Shown here one piece after another: positions 36,670 through 44,373 of a DNA stretch of 64,000 nt; within the stretch, counting starts at the first letter, position 1; each line of letters opens with the position of its first letter. The stretch spans positions 62,001 through 126,000 of the forward strand of contig JANNSU010000054.1 in the NCBI GenBank assembly GCA_031394355.1, read 5' to 3'. Below the pieces are notes generated by a model. That model was not told where the DNA came from and ran no database searches. It saw nothing but the letters and a program-made list of their open reading frames with translations. The translations under genes and the position numbers were made by a program. The stretch comes from JAEUMY01 sp031394355 (GTDB taxonomy: Bacteria; Pseudomonadota; Gammaproteobacteria; Burkholderiales; Usitatibacteraceae).

Positions 36670-36681
36670 GCGAATATTCGC
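36670..36681. repeat. GCGAATATTCGC palindrome just before the DUF429 start
   Basis: An exact copy ends one base before the GTG start at 36683 (GCGAATATTCGCAGTG), so it occupies the place where a ribosome-binding site is expected. Confidence 0.95.
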
Positions 36682-36682
36682 A

Positions 36683-37564
36683 GTGAACACTTCGGCCACC
36701 CTTCTCGGCGTTGATTTCACCTCATCCCCGAGGACGTCCAAACCCATCACCGTTGCGATCGGTGCAGTACGGGATGACGCGTTCCACCTCGATCGCGTTG
36801 AGTGCCTGGTGAGCCTCGAAGCCTTCAGCGAATTGCTGAATCGACCAGGCCCATGGGTCGGCGGCTTTGACTTTCCGTTTGGTCTGCCGCGCGACTTCAT
36901 CCGGGAGCAAAACTGGCGAGGCAGTTGGGCAGACGTCACGCAGAAGGTCGCCTCGCTTTCCCGCGATGCACTGCGCGAACGCTGCAGGGCATTCTGTGAT
37001 GCCCGACCTGTTGGACAGAAGTTTGCGCATCGGGCAACAGACATTCCGGCAGGTTCATCACCATCGATGAAATGGGTCAATCCGCCTGTGGTCATCATGC
37101 TGCACACCGGCACGCCACGGCTACTTGAAAGCGGCGTTCACCTGCCAGCGCACCAGATCGCAGGCGATGCCAGCCGTGTCGCGCTGGAGGCCTACCCAGG
37201 CTATCTCGCCCGTCTCATCACCCGCGACAGTTACAAGAGTGACACCGTGGCAAAGCAGAATCGTGCTCGCCGCGAAGCACGCTTGCGAATATTCGCAAGC
37301 ATCACGAACGCAGATTCACCCGCAGGCTTGCGAGCGGTAGTGCCAAAGCTCTGGCAGCGCACCATTCTCGACGACCAGAGCGGTGATCATCTCGATGCCC
37401 TGCTCTGCGCGCTCCAGGCAGCGCAAGCCGGGAAGTTTCCGGGATTTGGGTTACCTTCCGGCATTGACCTGCTGGAAGGCTGGATTGCCGGTGTCCCCGG
37501 AGTCGGCCAAGCTCACACCACGGGTCGCCCCAGTCGCAAAGTGAATCATGCCAACGCCCCCTGA
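36683..37564 (+). CDS. DUF429 family protein
   Basis: This 293-residue protein starts at GTG (36683) and has the DUF429 N-terminus LLGVDFTSSPRTSKPITVAI, FDFPFGLPRDF, and DHLDALLCALQAAQA near the C-terminus. The family is predicted to adopt an RNase H-like nuclease fold; the acidic residues at GVDFT, GFDFP and GDHLDA could bind metal. Biological role unknown. It overlaps the following MFS gene by 17 bases. The palindrome at 37285-37296 is read as RIFA. Confidence 0.8.
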   Translation: MNTSATLLGVDFTSSPRTSKPITVAIGAVRDDAFHLDRVECLVSLEAFSELLNRPGPWVGGFDFPFGLPRDFIREQNWRGSWADVTQKVASLSRDALRERCRAFCDARPVGQKFAHRATDIPAGSSPSMKWVNPPVVIMLHTGTPRLLESGVHLPAHQIAGDASRVALEAYPGYLARLITRDSYKSDTVAKQNRARREARLRIFASITNADSPAGLRAVVPKLWQRTILDDQSGDHLDALLCALQAAQAGKFPGFGLPSGIDLLEGWIAGVPGVGQAHTTGRPSRKVNHANAP

Positions 37565-38843
37565 CTCTTCTGCTCCACCGGCTGCCCTGCCCGCGAGTCC
37601 AGTCGGCGGCCCACGCCGCGCTGCGTTCATCTTCATCTTCATCGTGGTGCTGCTGGACATCCTCGCGTTCGGCATCATCATCCCGGTCCTGCCGAAGCTG
37701 GTGGAGCGCTTCATGGACGGCAAGACTGATGAAGCGGCACGCATGTACGGCTACATGACGCTCTCTTGGGGTGTCATGCAGTTCTTTTGCATGCCGCTAG
37801 TCGGCATGTTGTCAGACCGCTTCGGGCGGCGGCCAGTCATCCTCATTTCCTGTCTTGGCCTCGGGCTGGATTTCATCCTCATGGCGCTGGCACCCGACCT
37901 CACCTGGCTCTTCATCGGTCGCGTACTGTCCGGCGCAACCTCCGCCAGCTTCTCGACTGCCTTCGCCTACATTGCCGACGTGACGCCGCAGGAAAAGCGG
38001 GCTGCCAGCTTCGGCTTGTTGGGCGCGGCGTTCGGCATCGGCTTTGTGATTGGCCCTGCACTGGGCGGGGTATTGGGCGGTTTCGATCCACGCTGGCCCT
38101 TCTGGGCAGCAGCAGCCTTGGCGCTGGCCAATGTGGTCTACGGCTACTTCGTTCTGCCGGAATCATTGCCGCTGGATAAACGCGCCAGTTTTCAATGGAA
38201 AAAGGCCAACCCGCTTGGCGCGCTCACGCTGCTGCGCTCGCATCCCGAGTTGTTTGGCCTGGCCGGCGTCTTGCTGCTGATGAACATCGCGCACATGGTG
38301 CTGCCCAGCATGGCGGTGCTCTACATGGGCTACCGCTATGGCTGGGACGAAATGTCTGTGGGTCTCACGTTGGCACTGGTAGGTCTGTGCGCCATCATCG
38401 TTCAGGGATTTCTCATGAAACCCGCGATTGCGAAGTTTGGCGAGCGAAGACTGCTGGTGTTTGGCCTCGTGTTTGGCGTCTTGGGGTTTGCCGGATATGG
38501 GCTCGCACCCAGCGGCCTCTTGTTCTTGTTGGCGATCCCGGTCATGTCCCTCTGGGGTTTCGCCGGACCATCGGCTCAGGCGTTGATGACCCGCCATGTA
38601 AGCGCCACAGAACAAGGCCAGCTCCAGGGCGCCAATTCGTGCCTCATGAGCATCTCGGGCATCGTCGGGCCATTGCTCTTTACCCAGATTTTCGCGGTAT
38701 TCATCAGCAGCCAGCGAGGCTGGGACTTGCCGGGCGCGCCATTCCTTTTGGCCGGACTGATGCTCGCCATGGCGGTGTGGATCGCCTGGCGCGTCACGCA
38801 GAGCGAGGTTGACAGCAAGCCGACCGATGCGTCTCGCGCATGA
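37548..38843 (+). CDS. MFS transporter, TetA-like drug exporter
   Basis: This 431-residue permease has twelve predicted helices, motif A GMLSDRFGRRPVIL between helices 2 and 3, and DILAFGIIIPVLPKLVERFM in helix 1, as in TetA(class A/C)-type proton antiporters. It probably exports drugs or metabolites. The start overlaps DUF429, so the two are co-expressed. Confidence 0.9.
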   Translation: MPTPPDSSAPPAALPASPVGGPRRAAFIFIFIVVLLDILAFGIIIPVLPKLVERFMDGKTDEAARMYGYMTLSWGVMQFFCMPLVGMLSDRFGRRPVILISCLGLGLDFILMALAPDLTWLFIGRVLSGATSASFSTAFAYIADVTPQEKRAASFGLLGAAFGIGFVIGPALGGVLGGFDPRWPFWAAAALALANVVYGYFVLPESLPLDKRASFQWKKANPLGALTLLRSHPELFGLAGVLLLMNIAHMVLPSMAVLYMGYRYGWDEMSVGLTLALVGLCAIIVQGFLMKPAIAKFGERRLLVFGLVFGVLGFAGYGLAPSGLLFLLAIPVMSLWGFAGPSAQALMTRHVSATEQGQLQGANSCLMSISGIVGPLLFTQIFAVFISSQRGWDLPGAPFLLAGLMLAMAVWIAWRVTQSEVDSKPTDASRA

Positions 38844-38940
38844 CGTTGCGTGATCACGACGTGTGTCATGCAACAACAGCATGAGCCAGCCAAGGTTGCT
38901 GCGGCGCAACATTCGCTAGAATGTGCGTGAAACAGCGCTT

Positions 38941-38952
38941 GCGAATATTCGC
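38941..38952. repeat. GCGAATATTCGC palindrome upstream of the aminotransferase
   Basis: An exact copy (TTGCGAATATTCGCAAGG) 42 bases before the aminotransferase ATG, within the expected promoter or leader. Confidence 0.95.
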
Positions 38953-38994
38953 AAGGCCGTGATCGAGCCCAACCGCCGCCCTTCAGGAGACATC

Positions 38995-40194
38995 ATGTCC
39001 GTCGTCGCACCCCGCCTTGCCCCCATCAAGCCTTCCCCCACGCTGGCCGTGTCTGCCAAGGCCGCCCGCCTGAAAGCAGAGGGTAAAGACATCATCGGGC
39101 TGGGTGCCGGCGAGCCGGATTTTGATACGCCGCAGTTCATCAAGGATGCCGGCATCGAGGCCATCAACAAGGGCATGACCAAGTACACGGCTGGCGGCGG
39201 CACGCCTTCGTTGAAGAAGGCCATCATTGCCAAGTTCAAGCGGGACAACAATCTTGCCTATACCGAGAAGCAGATTCTGGTGTCCTGTGGCGGCAAGCAG
39301 AGTTGCTTCAATCTTTGCCTTGCCGTGTTGGACAAGGGCGACGAATGCATCATCCCCGCACCTTACTGGGTGTCCTACCCCGACATGGTCATGATGGCCA
39401 ATGCGACACCTGTGTTTATCGCGGCCGGTGTGGATCAGGGATTCAAGATCACGCCCGCACAGCTGGAAGCCGCGATCACGCCGCGCACCAAGATGATTTT
39501 CTTGAACAGCCCGTCCAACCCGTCCGGCGCCATCTACACGCTGGACGACCTCAAGGGACTGGCTGCAGTGTTGAAGAAGCATCCGAACATTATCATCGCG
39601 ACCGATGACATGTACGAGCACATCTTGCTCGACGGCTCGACGTTCGTGAACATTCTGGATGCCGATCCCACGCTGTTTGACCGCACTGTGGTTTTGAATG
39701 GTGTCTCCAAGGCATACGCCATGACCGGCTGGCGCATCGGCTACTGCGGTGGGCCCGAGGCCATCATCCAGGCCATGGACAATGTGCAGTCGCACAGCAC
39801 GTCCAACCCCTGCTCCATCTCGCAATACGCCGCAGAGGCGGCTCTGAATGGCGATCAGGCATGCATCGCTCCCATGCTCGCAGCCTTCAAAGAGCGTGGC
39901 ATCTTCGTTGCCAAGGGGCTCAATGCCATCCCCGGCGTGAACTGCATGCCACCACAAGGCGCGTTCTACGTGTTTCCGGATTGCAACGACGCCATCAAGC
40001 GCCTGCATGCGTCGGGCAAGCTGCCTGCAGCCAACGATATTGCCTTGTGCGACTACCTGATGGCGCAGGATGAAGCCGTGGCTGCAGTGCCAGGCTCGGC
40101 GTTTGGCCTGAATGGCTATCTGCGCATCTCGTTCGCCACGTCGATGCAAAACCTGGAGAAAGCCATTGCGCGCATGACCAAGGCAATGAGCTGA
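38995..40194 (+). CDS. Pyridoxal-phosphate aminotransferase (aspartate aminotransferase type)
   Basis: This 399-residue class I aminotransferase has IGLGAGEPDFDTPQFIKDA, NSPSNPSGAIY, the PLP-binding lysine in NGVSKAYAMTGWRIGYCGG and LRISFATSMQNL. It fits the subgroup of aspartate/prephenate aminotransferases. Start at 38995 follows CAGGAGA; the longer frame to 38923 would pass through the palindrome and lacks support. Confidence 0.93.
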   Translation: MSVVAPRLAPIKPSPTLAVSAKAARLKAEGKDIIGLGAGEPDFDTPQFIKDAGIEAINKGMTKYTAGGGTPSLKKAIIAKFKRDNNLAYTEKQILVSCGGKQSCFNLCLAVLDKGDECIIPAPYWVSYPDMVMMANATPVFIAAGVDQGFKITPAQLEAAITPRTKMIFLNSPSNPSGAIYTLDDLKGLAAVLKKHPNIIIATDDMYEHILLDGSTFVNILDADPTLFDRTVVLNGVSKAYAMTGWRIGYCGGPEAIIQAMDNVQSHSTSNPCSISQYAAEAALNGDQACIAPMLAAFKERGIFVAKGLNAIPGVNCMPPQGAFYVFPDCNDAIKRLHASGKLPAANDIALCDYLMAQDEAVAAVPGSAFGLNGYLRISFATSMQNLEKAIARMTKAMS

Positions 40195-40271
40195 ACTCCT
40201 CTGGCCCTGCTTCTCTCAGGAATTCGATCACGGCATCAAGCTGCAATCGAGCACTGCTGGTGACGTGCATG

Positions 40272-40295
40272 AATGGGCCTCTTCGGAGGCCCATT
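40272..40295 (+). terminator. Intrinsic terminator after the aminotransferase
   Basis: Stem AATGGGCCTC / GAGGCCCATT closed by a stable TTCG tetraloop, followed by CTCATCCC. The T tract is weak, but the stem is perfect. Confidence 0.75.
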
Positions 40296-40372
40296 CTCAT
40301 CCCGCAGTTCCATTCAACCGATTACAATCCGCTGACGCCACCGATTCAAAAACATAAAGGCAGTTCTGGAGA

Positions 40373-41620
40373 ATGAGCAACAAACTCTTCCGTCAGGAAG
40401 CGATCGACGCCCAGCGCGAACGATTCCTCGGTGCGGCATCGTCCGCGCGGCCAGTGCCCGTTTGGGTATTCACTCTGCTCGCGGCGGGAGCTGCCGCACT
40501 CATTCTCGTCATCGCGGTATGGGGCCAGTATCAGCGACGGGAACGGGTGGAGGGATTCCTCGAAGTGGATGCTGGTGCTGCACGGGTGCTCATCCCTGCG
40601 GCGGGGCGGGTCAGCACGCTGCATGTCAAAGAAGGCGACGAAGTCGCGGCCGGCGCGCCAATGGCCGTCATCACCTACGACAAGTCCAATGCAGCCGGCA
40701 CGTCCACCAGCGCCGCCATCGCCCAGGAGTTGAAACAACGGCGTGTACTCATCGAGCGGGAACAGGAACAGCTGAAAGAGCTGGGCGCGCAACAAGTCGC
40801 GCAGGTCAAGAAGCGTGCAGTGGATCTCCAGAACGAAATGTCCCAATTGGACAGGGAGCTGAAGCTGCAGGAACAACGGCTTGCCTCGGCCCGCGAGCAG
40901 GCGCAACGATTCCAGAAGCTGGCAGCCGAAAAATTTGTTTCGGATCTCGTGGCCCGCCAGAAGACTGACGATGCAACCGATCAGGACATCCGTCTTCAGG
41001 CACTCAAGCGGCAACGAACGACGCTGGACCGCGATCTGTCAGCGGCAAAACTCGATGAGCCTTCTGTTGCGTTGAAGTCACGCACGCAGGTGGATCAACT
41101 CTCGCGTCAGCTCTCGGAATTGACGCAGACAGAAACGCAGGAAGAGTCTCGCAGGGAAAATCTCATCCGCGCACCGATCGCCGGGACCGTCACCAACATC
41201 GCGGTCAATGCCGGGCAGTCGGTGGCCGATGACATGCCTTTGGCAACGGTCATGCCTCGCGGTGGCGGCCTGCAAGCGGAATTGCTGGTGCCGTCACGCG
41301 CCATTGGCTTCGTGACACGCGGACAGGATGTCATGCTCCGCTATGAGGCGTTTCCATTCGAGCGCTTCGGACAATATCGCGGAAAAGTAAAGGAAATCAG
41401 CCGGACGGTCTGGTCTCCCGGAGAGAAGCTGGGGCCAAGCGCCATCCGGGAGCCCGTCTATCGCGTCACCGTGGAACTCGAGCGCCAGTCCGTGGCGGCC
41501 ATGGATCAGGAGTTTCCGCTGCGGTCTGGCATGCTCATCAATGCAGACCTTCTGCTGGAGAAGCGCAGTCTGCTGGAGTGGATGTTCGAGCCGGTGCTGA
41601 AGATCAAGGGTCGCCTGTGA
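40373..41620 (+). CDS. HlyD/CvaA-type membrane fusion protein of a peptide exporter
   Basis: This 415-residue adaptor has one N-terminal membrane segment (about 31-53), a lipoyl-like half (VLIPAAGRVSTLHVKEGDEV), a long coiled-coil region (about 115-270), the second half (IRAPIAGTVTNIAVNAGQSV) and a beta-barrel C-terminus ending GMLINADLLLEKRSLLEWMF. This is the layout of CvaA/RaxA, which link a C39-type ABC exporter to an outer-membrane TolC channel. It lies 10 bases before the exporter. No TolC gene is in the window. Confidence 0.92.
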   Translation: MSNKLFRQEAIDAQRERFLGAASSARPVPVWVFTLLAAGAAALILVIAVWGQYQRRERVEGFLEVDAGAARVLIPAAGRVSTLHVKEGDEVAAGAPMAVITYDKSNAAGTSTSAAIAQELKQRRVLIEREQEQLKELGAQQVAQVKKRAVDLQNEMSQLDRELKLQEQRLASAREQAQRFQKLAAEKFVSDLVARQKTDDATDQDIRLQALKRQRTTLDRDLSAAKLDEPSVALKSRTQVDQLSRQLSELTQTETQEESRRENLIRAPIAGTVTNIAVNAGQSVADDMPLATVMPRGGGLQAELLVPSRAIGFVTRGQDVMLRYEAFPFERFGQYRGKVKEISRTVWSPGEKLGPSAIREPVYRVTVELERQSVAAMDQEFPLRSGMLINADLLLEKRSLLEWMFEPVLKIKGRL

Positions 41621-41630
41621 GGTCACATCC

Positions 41631-43700
41631 ATGAGCGGGCTCTTTTCGCGCGGCGTTCCCGTCATCCTCCAAAGCGAAGCGCCGGAGTGCGGCATTGCCT
41701 GCCTCGCGATGATTGCGTCGTACCACGGGCATCTCACCGATCTGTCTGCCATGCGGCTCAGGCTATCGCCATCGCTCAAGGGCGTGACGTTGAAGCATCT
41801 GGCGCAGATTGCCGAGACCATGGGCCTGACAGCGCGCGGCGTGCAGGTTCCCCTGGAGGGCCTCGCGAAGCTTCAGCGTCCCGCCCTGCTTCACTGGGAC
41901 ATGAATCACTTCGTGGTGCTGGTTGAAGCGTCCACCAAGCACCTCATCGTTCACGATCCGGCGCGGGGCCGGCGCAAGCTGACCATTGCCGAGGCGTCCA
42001 AGCACTTCACCGGCGTGGCCATGGAATTCACGCCCGGCACCAACTTCAGAAAGACCGACGAGCGCGAAAAGATCGGTGCCTGGCAGCTGCTTGGTGTCGC
42101 CGGTGGCCTGCGTGGCGCGTTGGCACAGCTGGTCGTGCTGTCCATTGCGCTGGAGGTGTTCGCCATCGCCATGCCGTTCTTCCTCCAACTGGTGGTGGAC
42201 CGCGTGCTGGTGGGCCGGGACCGGGAGTTCCTGACCGTATTGGGCCTTGGGTTTGGCGCACTCGTGCTGATCCAGGTCGCGGTCATGGCGGTACGCGCCT
42301 GGGTTGGCGTGTATCTCAGTACCCAATTCAATCTACGGCTGCTGACAGCATTGTTCAATCACTTGTTGCGACTGCCCTTGGCCTGGTTCGAGAAGCGCCA
42401 TATCGGCGACATCGTCTCCAAGTTCCGTAGTGTGGATGCCATTCAGAAGACGCTGACCACCAACTTTGTCGAGACTTTCATCGACGGCGTGATGGTGCTG
42501 GTCACGCTGGCTGTCATGGTGTTCTACAGCGTCAAGCTGACTTCAGTGGTTGTGGGCGCGGCGCTGCTCTATGCCGCGCTGCGCTGGATGTTCTACTACC
42601 CTCAGCGCTACGCGACGGACGAACAACTGGCACATGAAGCCAAGTCCAGCACCCACTTCATTGAAACACTGCGCGGGATGCTTGCCATCAAGCTCAACTT
42701 GCGTGAGCCAGAGCGCCGCTCGGCCTACCAAAACCTGATCGTCGACCAGATCAATGCCGGCGTGAAGGTGCAAAACGTGGGCATTGCCCAGCGTGCCGCG
42801 AATGGCCTCATCTTCGGGCTGGAAAGCGTGATCGTCATCTGGCTGGGCGCGCTGCTGGTCATGGATGGCGTGTTCTCGGTCGGCATGCTGTACGCATTCC
42901 TGGGATTCAAGCTCGTGTTTCTCACCCGCATCAACAATCTGGTCGACAAGTGGAATGAATTCCGCATGCTGGACCTGCATGCCGAACGCGTTGCCGATAT
43001 CGCGTTGGCCGAGCCGGAGAATGCACCAGGCACCAGCCTCTCCATGGGCGAAACCGATGCGCTGCACATCGACGTGAAAAACCTGGGCTTCGCCTACGGC
43101 CCCGAGGGCATGGTGTTCCAGGGCGTGAATGCGAATATTCGCAAGGGTGAAACGCTCGCAGTCGTGGGGCCGTCAGGTTGCGGCAAGACCACGCTCATCA
43201 AGGTTCTGCTCGGGTTGCTTCCACCCACGGAAGGTCAAGTGCTTGTGAACGGGCGGGACTTGAAGGATGGGGATCTGGGCCACTACCGGCGCCAGGTCGC
43301 GGCGGTGATGCAGGAAGACCAGCTCTTTGCCGGGACCATTGAGGACAACATCAGCTTCTTCGATGTCGAGCACGACCGTGAGCGCGTGCTGGAATGCGCC
43401 CGGATGGCCTGCATTGACGCGGAAATCCAGGCTGCGCCCATGGGATACAACACCATAGTCGGCAGCCTGGGCATGACACTCTCGAGCGGCCAGAAGCAGC
43501 GCGTCCTGCTGGCACGCGCGCTATATCGCCGCCCGAAAATCCTGTTCCTGGATGAGGCGTTTGATCAGCTTGATCTGGATAACGAGAACAAGGTGAAGAG
43601 GCGGCTCTCCGAACTGGGGATTGGGCTGGTGATTGTGAGCCATCGACCGGAGTCGGTATCCGGCGCGCTCAAGACCGTGGTGCTTGGGCCGACGGCTTAG
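41631..43700 (+). CDS. Peptidase-containing ABC exporter (C39 family, CvaB-type)
   Basis: This 689-residue protein has three parts. An N-terminal C39 cysteine peptidase carries Q14 and C20 in VILQSEAPECGIACLAMI, H93 in WDMNHFVVL and D109 in VHDPARG, all needed for cleavage of double-glycine leaders. Then come six membrane helices (about 150-420). The ATPase has Walker A GPSGCGKTT, signature LSSGQKQRVLLARAL, Walker B KILFLDEAFDQLD and H-loop VSHRPES. It should cut and export peptides with GG leaders. The three GG-leader genes downstream are convergent with it, and its stop overlaps the stop of the first by three bases. The palindrome at 43131-43142 encodes ANIR before Walker A. Confidence 0.95.
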   Translation: MSGLFSRGVPVILQSEAPECGIACLAMIASYHGHLTDLSAMRLRLSPSLKGVTLKHLAQIAETMGLTARGVQVPLEGLAKLQRPALLHWDMNHFVVLVEASTKHLIVHDPARGRRKLTIAEASKHFTGVAMEFTPGTNFRKTDEREKIGAWQLLGVAGGLRGALAQLVVLSIALEVFAIAMPFFLQLVVDRVLVGRDREFLTVLGLGFGALVLIQVAVMAVRAWVGVYLSTQFNLRLLTALFNHLLRLPLAWFEKRHIGDIVSKFRSVDAIQKTLTTNFVETFIDGVMVLVTLAVMVFYSVKLTSVVVGAALLYAALRWMFYYPQRYATDEQLAHEAKSSTHFIETLRGMLAIKLNLREPERRSAYQNLIVDQINAGVKVQNVGIAQRAANGLIFGLESVIVIWLGALLVMDGVFSVGMLYAFLGFKLVFLTRINNLVDKWNEFRMLDLHAERVADIALAEPENAPGTSLSMGETDALHIDVKNLGFAYGPEGMVFQGVNANIRKGETLAVVGPSGCGKTTLIKVLLGLLPPTEGQVLVNGRDLKDGDLGHYRRQVAAVMQEDQLFAGTIEDNISFFDVEHDRERVLECARMACIDAEIQAAPMGYNTIVGSLGMTLSSGQKQRVLLARALYRRPKILFLDEAFDQLDLDNENKVKRRLSELGIGLVIVSHRPESVSGALKTVVLGPTA

Positions 43701-43849
43701 AAAATGACGTCGCCAGAACCACCGCCAACGCAGATCAACTCAAGCTCGGCCAGCTCTCGAATGGCCGCCTGTTGCTCGAGGCTGTAGCTTTCAGTTGAGG
43801 AAGTTTCATTGGTCAGACGTGTATCGGTGGCGAAAGTAGTGGTGTTCAT
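43697..43849 (-). CDS. GG-leader secreted peptide precursor 1 (ends GGGSGDVIF)
   Basis: A 50-residue precursor too short for usual gene calls: MNTTTFATDTRLTNETSS... ELAELELICVGGGSGDVIF. GGAG lies seven bases before the ATG. Taking the third glycine as -1, positions -12 Leu, -8 Glu, -7 Leu, -4 Val, -2 Gly and -1 Gly match the classic double-glycine leader, so cleavage would release SGDVIF. The last nine residues are identical in three neighbouring genes while the leaders differ, which signals selection on the mature end. It overlaps the exporter stop. I infer a C39-exported signal or bacteriocin-like peptide; no modifying enzyme is nearby. Confidence 0.88.
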   Translation of the reverse strand: MNTTTFATDTRLTNETSSTESYSLEQQAAIRELAELELICVGGGSGDVIF

Positions 43850-43912
43850 GCAATTCTCCAGTTGATCAGTAACTTTTTGTGTATCTATGGCGTTGCAGCA
43901 ATGATGGGGCGG

Positions 43913-44053
43913 TCAGAAAATTACGTCGCCGGAACCGCCACCAACAAGCATCAATTCCCATTGATTCAGTTCCGTGATCTGGATCTCTGTGGTCTCCATC
44001 GTCGATCCTTCGGTGATTTCAACTTGGCTCAGTTCAATTTGGGTCGTATTCAT
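43913..44053 (-). CDS. GG-leader secreted peptide precursor 2 (ends GGGSGDVIF)
   Basis: A 46-residue precursor: MNTTQIELSQVEITEGS ... TELNQWELMLVGGGSGDVIF, with GGAGAG before the ATG. The leader consensus holds in the same register (-12 Leu, -8 Glu, -7 Leu, -4 Val, GG). Codons of the shared ending differ from copy 1 at several third positions (for example GGT GGC GGT TCC against GGC GGT GGT TCT), so the amino acids, not the DNA, are conserved. It lies 63 bases upstream of copy 1 in transcription order. Confidence 0.88.
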   Translation of the reverse strand: MNTTQIELSQVEITEGSTMETTEIQITELNQWELMLVGGGSGDVIF

Positions 44054-44116
44054 GGCTGTCTCTCCAAAGTCAGATTAAGTGTATGCAAGTAACAAATCAG
44101 CAAGATTCGGCAAAAA

Positions 44117-44263
44117 TCAGAAGATGACATCTCCGGAGCCACCGCCGACCAAAAGCAGCTCGAGTTCATTCAGTGTTTTGAGGGCAGCACCTTGAGTCTC
44201 TGCATCGGCGCCGTGGTCGATATTGAGGACCAACACATCAGCTTCCAGTTGGATCATTTCCAT
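44117..44263 (-). CDS. GG-leader secreted peptide precursor 3 (ends GGGSGDVIF)
   Basis: A 48-residue precursor: MEMIQLEADVLVLNIDHGAD ... KTLNELELLLVGGGSGDVIF, with AGGAG before the ATG. The leader register is again -12 Leu, -8 Glu, -7 Leu, -4 Val, GG. The N-terminus differs from copies 1 and 2, which both begin MNTT. It is the first gene of the peptide run, 110 bases from the divergent TPR-HD-GYP gene; the shared gap holds a CRP-type site. The gap to copy 2 is 63 bases, equal to the gap between copies 2 and 1. Confidence 0.88.
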   Translation of the reverse strand: MEMIQLEADVLVLNIDHGADAETQGAALKTLNELELLLVGGGSGDVIF

Positions 44264-44307
44264 TTTGTTCTCCTAGTTTGAAGTTCAAGTTGAATCTCAA
44301 GTAAAAC

Positions 44308-44323
44308 TGTGAAATAGTTCACA
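44308..44323. promoter_or_regulatory. Perfect CRP/FNR-superfamily site in the peptide/HD-GYP divergent promoter
   Basis: TGTGAAATAGTTCACA fits TGTGA-N6-TCACA exactly, and the inverted repeat extends one base on each side (CTGTGAA / TTCACAG, 44307-44324). It is 44 bases from the start of peptide gene 3 and 50 bases from the HD-GYP start, so a CRP-like protein could act on both. Confidence 0.75.
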
Positions 44324-44373
44324 GGAAACGAGAAATTAATGTAGTAGCCCCGTGAAGTCAATACGTAAAACTC

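Noticed and set aside
43697..44263. Classical bacteriocin with immunity gene
   Set aside because: No immunity-like small membrane gene is adjacent and the predicted mature product is only six or seven residues; kept as a less likely alternative only.
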